Shown here piece after piece: positions 31,460-40,937 of a stretch of DNA of 64,000 nucleotides. The stretch is from Bradyrhizobium sp. 141 (GTDB lineage Bacteria > Pseudomonadota > Alphaproteobacteria > Rhizobiales > Xanthobacteraceae): assembly GCF_023074055.1 (NCBI RefSeq), contig NZ_JADPKR010000114.1, forward strand, positions 1 to 64,000, in the 5' to 3' direction. Both the position numbers and the translations under genes were made by a program. The stretch's first letter is position 1. Every line of letters begins with the position of its first letter. The notes beneath the pieces are model-generated. The model saw only the letters and a program-made list of their open reading frames with translations, did not search any database and was not told the origin of the DNA.

Positions 31460-31942
31460 ATGGCCGGCGCATCCGAACGCGACGAACACTTTCTGCGCCT
31501 GTCCTTTGCGGTCGCCCGCCGCTCCCTCACCCATGGCAATCATCCGTTCGGCTGCATCGTCGTCGCGGACGACAAGGTGCTGATCGAGGCCGAGAACGGC
31601 TACATGCCGGATCGCGACGGCACCGCGCATGCCGAACGTCTCGCGGCCACCCAGGCCTGCCGCACACTCGGCCGCGAGGTGCTGGCGACGGCGACGCTCT
31701 ATTCCTCGGCAGAGCCCTGCGCGATGTGCGCCGGCGCCATCTACTGGGCCGGCATCGGTCGCGTCGTCTACGGCCTCAGCGAGCATCGCCTGCGCGGCGT
31801 CACCGGCAACCATCCGGAGAACCCGACGCTCGACCTGCCGTGCCGCGAGGTCTTTGCCAGCGGCCAGCGACCGACCGAGGTCGTTGGTCCGCTGCTCGAA
31901 GAGGAAGCCGAAGCGCTGCACGACGGCGCGTGGACGAAGTAG
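31460..31942 (+). CDS. Nucleoside/guanine deaminase family protein (zinc CDA fold)
   Basis: A 160-aa cytidine-deaminase-fold enzyme. The zinc site is complete: HAERLAA supplies the His and catalytic Glu, SSAEPCAMCAGAI the two Cys. The C-terminal part (VYGLSEHRLRGVTG, then PCREVFASG) is like free purine/nucleoside deaminases rather than tRNA deaminase TadA. GGAGG precedes the ATG closely. Sitting at the edge of the purine block, guanine or a purine nucleoside is the likely substrate. Confidence 0.8.
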   Translation: MAGASERDEHFLRLSFAVARRSLTHGNHPFGCIVVADDKVLIEAENGYMPDRDGTAHAERLAATQACRTLGREVLATATLYSSAEPCAMCAGAIYWAGIGRVVYGLSEHRLRGVTGNHPENPTLDLPCREVFASGQRPTEVVGPLLEEEAEALHDGAWTK

Positions 31943-31958
31943 ATGTTTGAACCGCTAC

Positions 31959-32053
31959 CGTAGGGTGGGCAAAGGCGCATTTGCGCCGTGCCCACCATCT
32001 ATCCCAACACCGCAGCAGATATGGTGGGCACGCTTCGCTTTGCCCACCCTACG
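31959..32053. repeat. Inverted repeat element C
   Basis: The termini CGTAGGGTGGGCAAAG and CTTTGCCCACCCTACG are perfect 16-base complements, with a second inner pair GTGCCCACCAT / ATGGTGGGCAC. The whole 95-base unit is a double-arm palindrome between two convergent genes. Confidence 0.75.
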
Positions 32054-32127
32054 AGAGCACTCTTGGCAAGCGCAAATGGTGCCGCGCATTTCCACGCGGC
32101 GCCATCGAACCCTGAGACCCCAACCGG

Positions 32128-33231
32128 TCAGAACTTCACGGAGATACCGGAGTAGAGCGAGGATTCGGTGCAGGACCCGGTGCTCACCGTCCGGCCACCG
32201 ACGGCCGTGGTACAGCCGACGGCGAGGTTGTGATCGAGCCCGAACTTGTTCTGCCAGTAGCGGTAAGCCACCCAGACGTCTACGAAGTGGGAGTACTTGT
32301 CACCCCAGGCCGCCTTCGAGGCGTCGAAGGTCAGGCGGATCGGCTCCGAGTTCAACTCCACCGCCGTGTTGTAGACGCCGTTCGCCGGGCTGTAGGGAAG
32401 CGGTTCGGTGTCGGTGCCCTTCTTGCCGTACCAGCCGGCGCGGCCGCTGATCGAGAAATATTGCATGCTCGGCGGCAGGAAGCCGAGATCCATGTAGTAA
32501 TTGATCTCGACGGCCCAGGTCGGCTTGAACGAGGTGTTGCCGTCCGCAAGACACGTGACGCCGGGAACGCCCGGACCGAACAGGCCGCACTGGCTGAAGG
32601 AATTGTGGTTGGCGAACTCCCAATAGACCAGCGGCGCGACGTTGATGTAGCCCTTGTAGGGCAGATCGAACGCAAACTGCAGACCGCCGACGACGTCGCG
32701 CTTGGCGGCGCCGAAATACCTGTTCTCGGTATTGGCATCCATGCCGACCTCGAACGAGATGTTGTGAAGCGGCCCCGCACTGAAGGCCTTGGTGTTGAAG
32801 AGCTCATTCCAGCCGAAGGTCGAGCGGAACAGCCCATAGATCTCCGTTGCCCCGGCGCACGAGGCCGGCGCCCCGAAGATCGTGCCCGCGTTGGTGCAGG
32901 GCCCGGCCGGGTCGTTGTGATCGGACTTGAACATCGAGATGGTGAAGAAGTTCGTGCCATACGCCCATAGATCGAAATGCGTGAACGAATAGACCTGCTT
33001 GGTGGTCTTGCTGTCGATCGACCCATCCGGCCGGAACGACCACGCACCGGGCTGAGAGGCGTTGAAGATGTACGAGAAGGTGACGCGGTTATCGATCACC
33101 AGGAAGAACGGAAGGTCCGGCGCCTTCTTGGCCGCCTTGACCGGCAGATCCGCCGCCTGAGCCAGGCCACCGGTGGCCAGCGTAGCAAGTGACAGCGCCG
33201 CTGCTGCCATTGCCTTGAAACGAAACGACAT
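32128..33231 (-). CDS. Outer-membrane channel, probable Tsx-like nucleoside porin
   Basis: A 367-aa outer-membrane beta-barrel. The signal peptide ends at GLAQAADLPVKAA, a typical rhizobial porin opening. Strand pairs such as VTFSYIFNASQPG, YSFTHFDLWAYGTNFFTISM and YINVAPLVYWEFANH recall Tsx nucleoside channels, and the chain ends in an aromatic residue (YSGISVKF), the usual barrel signature. The ATG at 33231 is the start of the signal peptide; the open frame to 33423 is not used. Its place between a nucleoside deaminase and a nucleoside ABC transporter supports nucleoside uptake. Confidence 0.65.
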   Translation of the reverse strand: MSFRFKAMAAAALSLATLATGGLAQAADLPVKAAKKAPDLPFFLVIDNRVTFSYIFNASQPGAWSFRPDGSIDSKTTKQVYSFTHFDLWAYGTNFFTISMFKSDHNDPAGPCTNAGTIFGAPASCAGATEIYGLFRSTFGWNELFNTKAFSAGPLHNISFEVGMDANTENRYFGAAKRDVVGGLQFAFDLPYKGYINVAPLVYWEFANHNSFSQCGLFGPGVPGVTCLADGNTSFKPTWAVEINYYMDLGFLPPSMQYFSISGRAGWYGKKGTDTEPLPYSPANGVYNTAVELNSEPIRLTFDASKAAWGDKYSHFVDVWVAYRYWQNKFGLDHNLAVGCTTAVGGRTVSTGSCTESSLYSGISVKF

Positions 33232-33782
33232 CCTGAATACCCCCAAGTTTGGACACGTCAACGAACGCCCTTGGGTGCGACACTTGCGCCGATCTCCCGG
33301 AGTGAGAAGCCTCAACTTTTCACATGACGTGCCGCTTGCTTCGGCAGCACGCGGCGATTGATCGCCGGACACTGCCGAGCTCCTACACGCGGCGAGCGCG
33401 CACGGCATGATCGTCATTGCCAAACATTCCCGATTGTTTTTGTTCGGATTTTCGGACCTCTGCCCGATGAACCGCCGGGTCGGAGCGCTTGGCGCGGCCG
33501 CGGCTCTTCAGAGCATGGAGAGACCGACGCAGGATTGCTCAACTTGGCGTCAAGCCTGCACAGCGGGTTCCGAATTGGTTTGAACCGTCACAAATTTGCA
33601 ACAGACGCCATTGGAAGCCGCGATTGCGCCAGCCCGTCCGACGCTGCTTGCGGCGATCGTCGCTCGAAAACGACGCGTCTTCCCGGCACTGCCATGCTTG
33701 CCGAAGCGTTGAGCAAGGGATGACGCTTTTTCGCATCTTACGCGGCGGCACAAACTAGCCCAGTATTGAGGCACTCCATCCC
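33232..33782. other. Divergent intergenic region, 550 bases
   Basis: It separates the porin from the ABC transporter operon and must hold both promoters. Apart from short runs of T and several small hairpins I find no gene, repeat element or recognisable operator. Confidence 0.45.
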
Positions 33783-35355
<1,573 letters not shown>

Positions 35356-35372
<17 letters not shown>

Positions 35373-36447
35373 GAAGCGCGCCGAACGCTCTGGCACGATC
35401 GCCCTCGTCTCGCCACTGCTCGCGATCGGCCTCACGATCGTGACCATGGTCATCCTCTTCGCGATTCTCGGCAAGAATCCGCTGCTCGCCTTGCACGCCT
35501 ATTTCATCGCGCCCTTGACCGACGGCTATTCGCTCCAGGAGATCGCGGTGAAGGCAACGCCGCTGGTGATGATCGCGATCGGGCTATCGCTGTGCTATCT
35601 CGCCAATGCCTGGAACATCGGCGCCGAGGGGCAATTCCTGATCGGCGCGGTGGCCGGAAGCTGGATTGCGGTGAGGACGCAAGGCACCGACGCCGGCGCC
35701 TGGGTGCTGCCGGCCATGCTCGTGCTCGCCGCGGCCGCAGGCGCGCTCTATGCGCTGATCCCAGCGATCTGCAAGGTGAAGTTCGGCGCCAGCGAGATCC
35801 TGACCAGTCTGATGCTGGTCTATGTCGCCGACCTCTTCCTCGACTATCTCGTGCGCGGCCCCTGGCGCGATCCGCACGGCTTCAACTTCCCGACCACGGC
35901 CGAGTTCGACCCGGTCGCGACGGTCCCGCTGCTGATCGAGGGCGGCCGGCTGCATCTCGGCTCGATCATCGCCCTGCTCGTCGTCGCGGCAGCGGCGATC
36001 CTGCTCGCTCGCACCATCAAGGGGTTCGAGATTCGCGTGGTCGGTGCCGCGCCCCGTGCAGCACGGTTCGGCGGCTTCAACGCCAACCAGCTGATCATCC
36101 TGACCTTCGCGGTCTCGGGCGCGCTCGCAGGTCTCGCCGGCATCATCGAGGTCGCGGGGCCCGTCGGGCATCTCCAGCCCGGCATCTCGCCCGGCTACGG
36201 CTTTACCGCGATCATTGTTGCATTCCTTGGTCGGCTGAACCCGGTTGGAATATTAATTGCAGGCCTCTTCCTTGCCTTGACCTTTATCGGCGGCGAGCAG
36301 GCCCAGATCGCGATGAAGATCCCGTTGGACGTCACCAAGGTGTTTCAGGGTATTTTGCTGTTCTACGTGCTCGCCTGCGATTCCCTCATCCTCTATCGCT
36401 TCAAGCTCGTGTCCTCGAACCGACAGGTGCCCCGTGGAGCTGGTTGA
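35356..36447 (+). CDS. Nucleoside ABC transporter permease 1
   Basis: A 363-aa inner-membrane permease of the branched-chain-amino-acid/nucleoside (BPD_transp_2) family. About nine membrane segments are seen, with the family motifs CYLANAWNIGAEGQFLIGA and the cytoplasmic coupling loop GAAPRAARFGGFN. It overlaps the ATPase gene by 17 bases and the next permease by 14, so translation is coupled and a stop in the ATPase would be polar. Confidence 0.88.
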
Positions 36448-37351
36448 GGCCATCATCCTCGCAGTGCTCGCGGCGTCCACGCCGCTCCTGATCGCCGCGA
36501 CCGGCGAGCTGGTGACCGAGCGCTCCGGCGTGCTCAACCTCGGCGTCGAGGGCATGATGATCGTTGGCGCGGCCTGCGGCTTCGCCGGCGCCTGGCTTAC
36601 CGGATCGATCTTCATTGGCGCGCTGTTCGGCATCGTCGCGGGCACGATGATGTCGCTGATCTTCGCGTTGATGGCCCTCGGGCTCGCCGTCAACCAGGTC
36701 GCGACGGGTCTCGCGCTGACCATCCTCGGCGTCGGGCTGTCCGGACTGATCGGCGCCCGGTTCGTCGGCGAGCGCATCACCCCTGCAGTTCACCTCTCCA
36801 TTCCAGGCCTCACCGACATCCCGCTGGTCGGCCGCGTGCTGTTCGGCGAGGACGCCTTCGTCTACGTCTCCATTGCACTCGTCGTCGGCGTCTGGTGGTT
36901 CCTGTACCGCACGCGGGCGGGATTGATCCTGCGCGCCTGCGGCGACAATCACGTTTCCGCGCATGCGCTCGGCTATCCCGTGCTGCGTATCCGCACCTTC
37001 GCCGTGATGTTCGGCGGCGCCTGCGCCGGTCTTGCCGGCGCTTATCTGCCGCTCGCCTATACGCCGTTCTTCATTCCCGGCATGACCGCGGGCCGCGGCT
37101 GGATCGCGCTGGCGCTGGTGGTGTTCTCGTCCTGGCGGCCGGGCCGGCTCGTGGTCGGCGCCTACCTCTTCGGCGCGGTGACGATCCTGCAATTGCACGC
37201 CCAGGGCTGGGGCGTCGGCATCCCCTCGCAGTTCATGTCGGCGCTGCCTTATCTCGCGACCATCATCGTTCTGGTGATGCTCTCCCGCGCGCGCAGCGGC
37301 GGCTCGACCGCACCGGCCGCGCTCGGCACCGTGTTCGTACCTGACCGCTGA
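36434..37351 (+). CDS. Nucleoside ABC transporter permease 2
   Basis: A 305-aa permease starting with GTG 36434 inside the previous gene. It carries the same family layout: ERSGVLNLGVEGMMIVGAAC near residue 30, a coupling loop (LRACGDNHVSAHALGYPVLR) and a YLPLAYTPFFIPGMTAGRGW segment before the last helices. It forms the heterodimeric channel with permease 1. Confidence 0.88.
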   Translation: MELVEAIILAVLAASTPLLIAATGELVTERSGVLNLGVEGMMIVGAACGFAGAWLTGSIFIGALFGIVAGTMMSLIFALMALGLAVNQVATGLALTILGVGLSGLIGARFVGERITPAVHLSIPGLTDIPLVGRVLFGEDAFVYVSIALVVGVWWFLYRTRAGLILRACGDNHVSAHALGYPVLRIRTFAVMFGGACAGLAGAYLPLAYTPFFIPGMTAGRGWIALALVVFSSWRPGRLVVGAYLFGAVTILQLHAQGWGVGIPSQFMSALPYLATIIVLVMLSRARSGGSTAPAALGTVFVPDR

Positions 37352-37425
37352 GTTTCATTTCCGCGACGCGCGCGATGGGGCGCGCGCGTTGCCGATCGTG
37401 GCTTTCCCCTGATGTATGGAGATCG

Positions 37426-38505
37426 ATGATGAGGAAATTATTTCTCGCGCTGGCTACCGGGCTCTTGCTTGCCGGGAGCGTCAGTGCGGCCTCCGCCGCC
37501 GACAAGCTGAAGGTCGGCTTCATCTATCTGGGTCCGATCGGAGATCTCGGCTGGACCTATCAGCACGATCTCGCGCGGCAGGCGCTGGTGAAGGAGTTGG
37601 GCGACAAGATCGAGACCACCTATCTCGAGAACGTGCCAGAAGGCCCCGATGCCGAGCGCTCCATCGAGCAGCTCGTCCGCGCCGGCAACAAGCTGATCTT
37701 CACGACCTCGTTCGGCTACATGGACCCGACGCTGAAGGTCGCCAAGAAGTATCCGAACGTGCATTTCGAGCATGCCACCGGCTACAAGCGCAATCCGAAC
37801 ATGTCGACCTATTCGGCCAAATGGTGGCAGGGCCGCTACATTCAAGGCCTGATCGCGGCCAAGATGTCGAAGTCGGGCGTGCTCGGCTATATCGGCTCAT
37901 TCCCGATTCCGGAGGTCGTCTCCGGCATCAACGCGACGATGCTGGCGGCGCAGACCATCAACCCTGGCATCAAGGTCAAGATCATCTGGGCCAACACCTG
38001 GTTCGACCCGGGCAAGGAGGCCGACGCCGCCAAGGCGCTGATCGACCAGGGCGCCGACGTCATCATGCAGCACACGGATTCGCCCGCCGCGATGCAGATT
38101 GCCAGCGAACGCGGCAAGCTCGCCTTCGGCCAGGATTCCGAGATGATCAAGTTCGGGCCCAAGACCCAGCTCACCTCGATCCTGGACACCTGGGGCCCCT
38201 ATTACATCGAACGCGTCAAGGCCGAGCTCGCCGGCACCTGGAAGTCCGAGGACAGCTGGGGCGGCCTCGACAGCCACATGTTTGCGATGGCGCCCTATAC
38301 CAACATGCCCGACGAGGTGAAGAAGATGGCGGAGGATGCCCAGGCCGCGATCACCGCGGGCAAGTTGCATCCGTTCAAGTGCCCGATCGTTGGGCAGGAC
38401 GGCAAGCCGGTGGAGTGCAAAGGCGGCGATCATCTCGACGACGGCCAGATCCTCGGCATGAATTTCTACGTCAAGGGCATCGACGACAAGCTGCCGGGCA
38501 AGTAG
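37426..38505 (+). CDS. BMP-family (PnrA/TmpC-type) substrate-binding protein
   Basis: A 359-aa periplasmic protein with a signal peptide ending ASAADKLKVGF. The BMP domain begins VGFIYLGPIGDLGWTYQHD and contains the family FTTSFGYMDPTLKVAKKYP and GYIGSFPIPEVVSGINA motifs. Members bind purine nucleosides or related riboside ligands. Two adjacent ATGs occur at 37426 and 37429 after GGAG. It ends the transporter operon. Confidence 0.88.
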   Translation: MMRKLFLALATGLLLAGSVSAASAADKLKVGFIYLGPIGDLGWTYQHDLARQALVKELGDKIETTYLENVPEGPDAERSIEQLVRAGNKLIFTTSFGYMDPTLKVAKKYPNVHFEHATGYKRNPNMSTYSAKWWQGRYIQGLIAAKMSKSGVLGYIGSFPIPEVVSGINATMLAAQTINPGIKVKIIWANTWFDPGKEADAAKALIDQGADVIMQHTDSPAAMQIASERGKLAFGQDSEMIKFGPKTQLTSILDTWGPYYIERVKAELAGTWKSEDSWGGLDSHMFAMAPYTNMPDEVKKMAEDAQAAITAGKLHPFKCPIVGQDGKPVECKGGDHLDDGQILGMNFYVKGIDDKLPGK

Positions 38506-38612
38506 CACGCTTCTTGCTTTACCCAAATCACCTGCTCCTCCCGGAGGAGGTTCGGAGGGGGTGGCCAGAAGCACCCGGCACTTGTGGTCGCCCCCTCCTT
38601 CAATTTTTGCCC

Positions 38613-39962
38613 CTATCCGGCCTGCATGGCCCGCGCTGCCGAGCTGTGGCGGCGGATGAGGCCAGCGATATCAAGGCCCGGGATCGCGCCATCGATTACA
38701 GCCCATCGTCCGGCCACCATCACCCGGTCGGCCCGATCTGCCCCGCACAGGACCAATGCGGCCAAGGGATCGCCGTGGCCGGAGAAGCGTAGCTCGTCGA
38801 GCCTGAACAGCGCGAGATCGGCGGCCTTGCCGACCGCGATCTCGCCAAGTTCGGGACGGCCGACGCAGGCTGCCGACCCCTTGGTGGCCCAGCGTAGCGC
38901 GTCCTTGTGGCTGACCTTGGCCACGCCATAGCGCGCCCGTTGCAGCAGGAAGGCGGCGCGGACTTCCTGCATCAGATTTGAACCATCGTTCGAGGCTGAG
39001 CCGTCGACACCGATCCCGATCCCGACCCCGGCCTCCTCCATCTCGCAGACCGGACAGTAGCCGGACGCCAGCACCTGATTGCTGCACGCGCAATGGCTGA
39101 TGGTCGTCCTGGCTTTGCCCAGCCGTTTCATCTCCTCCGCGTTGAAGAAGATGCCATGGGCCAGCCACGTGCGCGCATTGAGCCAGCCGCATTGCTCGAG
39201 ATAGTCGAGCGGGCGGCAGCCATACATCTGCTCGCAGAATTTGTTCTCGTCCTCGGTCTCGGCGAGATGGGTGTGCAGGCGCACGTCGAGTTTGTCAGCG
39301 AGATCGGCGGTGGCGCGCATCAACGACGTCGTCACGGAGAACGGCGAGCAAGGCGCCAGCGCGATCTGCACCATCGCATCCGCGCCGCGCTGGTGATGCT
39401 TCGCCACCACGCGCGCGCTGTCGGCGAGGATCGTGTCCTCGTCCTGCACGACGCTGTCAGGCGGCAGGCCGCCGTCGCGCTGCGACAGGTTCATCGAGCC
39501 ACGCGTCAGCAGCACGCGCACGCCGAGCCGCCTTGCGACGCCGACCTCGATATCGACGGCTTCTTCGAGTCCCGCGGGGAAGACGTAGTGATGATCCGTC
39601 GTGGTGGTGCAGCCCGAGAGCAGCAGCTCGGACATCGCCACGGTGACGCCGAGCTCGAGCGCTTCAGGCGTCAGCCGCGCCCACACCGGATAGAGCGCCT
39701 GGAGCCAGGGGAACAGTTCCCGGTCCATCGCCGCCGGCAGCGCTCGCGTCAGCGTCTGGTAGAAGTGATGATGGGTGTTGATCAGGCCCGGCAGCACGAC
39801 GTGTTCGCCCGCATCGAACACCGCGACTTCAGCGCTCGCAGGCGTGCCGCCGGCCGGCACGAGCTCGACGATCCGGCCGTCCTTCACCACGATCCCGCGC
39901 TCGGCCCCGTCGGCGAGGATGGCCAGGGGATCCCTGATCCAGATCGGCATTGAATCGCTCAT
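38613..39962 (-). CDS. 8-oxoguanine deaminase-like amidohydrolase
   Basis: A 449-aa metal-dependent deaminase of the AtzA/TRZ/8-oxoguanine-deaminase group. Zinc ligands are visible: GLINTHHHFYQTLTRAL (family variant of HxH), LHTHLAETEDEN, and VDGSASNDGSNLMQEVRAA with the catalytic Asp. HCACSNQVLASG supplies the remaining His. The substrates of the nearest characterised members are 8-oxoguanine and isocytosine. The ATG at 39962 has AGGA upstream. Divergent from the xanthine dehydrogenase genes by 147 bases, its product (urate from 8-oxoguanine) would enter the same pathway. Confidence 0.8.
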   Translation of the reverse strand: MSDSMPIWIRDPLAILADGAERGIVVKDGRIVELVPAGGTPASAEVAVFDAGEHVVLPGLINTHHHFYQTLTRALPAAMDRELFPWLQALYPVWARLTPEALELGVTVAMSELLLSGCTTTTDHHYVFPAGLEEAVDIEVGVARRLGVRVLLTRGSMNLSQRDGGLPPDSVVQDEDTILADSARVVAKHHQRGADAMVQIALAPCSPFSVTTSLMRATADLADKLDVRLHTHLAETEDENKFCEQMYGCRPLDYLEQCGWLNARTWLAHGIFFNAEEMKRLGKARTTISHCACSNQVLASGYCPVCEMEEAGVGIGIGVDGSASNDGSNLMQEVRAAFLLQRARYGVAKVSHKDALRWATKGSAACVGRPELGEIAVGKAADLALFRLDELRFSGHGDPLAALVLCGADRADRVMVAGRWAVIDGAIPGLDIAGLIRRHSSAARAMQAG

Positions 39963-40109
39963 GATCCTGCTTCTCCCCACATCCGCTGACGGCAGGCCTG
40001 CAAGGCGGAGGACGACTGCGTCCTTGCTCCGACTTGTTGTTGCCACTTGGCTCCCGACTTGCAACACTTTCTCTTGGACGATTCACCCGACGGAAGCGCT
40101 GGCGCAGCC

Positions 40110-40937
40110 ATGGATTTGAATACCATCACAGCGGTCGCCCATCCGCAAACGCGCACGCAGCTGCCGGTTTGGAGGGCAGGCGATGCTTGGCTCGCGGGCG
40201 GCACATGGCTGTTCTCGGAGCCGCAGACGCACCTCGCACGGCTGATCGATCTCACCGATTTGAAATGGCCGGCGCTGACGGTCACCGAGAGCCATGTCTC
40301 GATCGCCGCCACCTGCACCATCGCAGAGCTCGATGGTCTGGCCTGCCCGCCTGACTGGCTCGCAGCGCCGCTGATCAACCAGTGCTGCCGCGCCTTGCTG
40401 GCGTCGTTCAAGATCTGGAAGACCGCGACCGTCGGCGGCAATCTCTGCATGTCGCTGCCGGCAGGACCGATGATCTCGCTCACCTCCGCGCTCGACGGCG
40501 TCTGTACCATCTGGAAGGCCGGCGGCGGCGAGCAGAAGGTTCCTGTCCTCGACTTCGTCACCGGCAACCAGCGCAATCGCCTGACGCCGGGCGATCTGCT
40601 TCGCCAGATCGATATTCCAATTGCCGCGTTGAGGCGCCGCACCGCATTTCGCCAGATCTCGCTGGCGCCGGTCGGCCGCTCGGCAGCGCTGCTCATCGGC
40701 AGCCTTGATATCGATGGCTCGCTGACGCTCACGGTCACCGCATCGACGGTGCGGCCGATCCAGCTATCCTTTCGCAAAGTCCCGGACGCGAGCGCGCTTC
40801 GTGCCGCGCTGATGCAGCAGATCACCGATGATCTGTACCACACCGACATCCACGGCCAGCCGCTCTGGCGCAAGCACATGACGCTGCGGCTTGCCGAAGG
40901 AATTCGTAGCGAGCTGCTGGGAGCGATGCCACCATGA
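40110..40937 (+). CDS. Xanthine dehydrogenase FAD-binding subunit
   Basis: A 275-aa subunit of the molybdenum hydroxylase. It has the PCMH-type FAD motif GGTWLFSEPQTHLARLIDLT, then ATVGGNLCMSLPAGPMIS and a C-terminal CO-dehydrogenase-flavoprotein-like domain. The ATG at 40110 begins the conserved part; the frame is open from 40047. The stop overlaps the start of the next gene (ATGA at 40934-40937), so the two subunits are co-translated. Confidence 0.82.
   Translation: MDLNTITAVAHPQTRTQLPVWRAGDAWLAGGTWLFSEPQTHLARLIDLTDLKWPALTVTESHVSIAATCTIAELDGLACPPDWLAAPLINQCCRALLASFKIWKTATVGGNLCMSLPAGPMISLTSALDGVCTIWKAGGGEQKVPVLDFVTGNQRNRLTPGDLLRQIDIPIAALRRRTAFRQISLAPVGRSAALLIGSLDIDGSLTLTVTASTVRPIQLSFRKVPDASALRAALMQQITDDLYHTDIHGQPLWRKHMTLRLAEGIRSELLGAMPP

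Noticed and set aside
38534..38549. CTCCTCCCGGAGGAG as terminator between the transporter and the deaminase
   Set aside because: The palindrome has practically no loop and no T-run, so it would not form a standard terminator.
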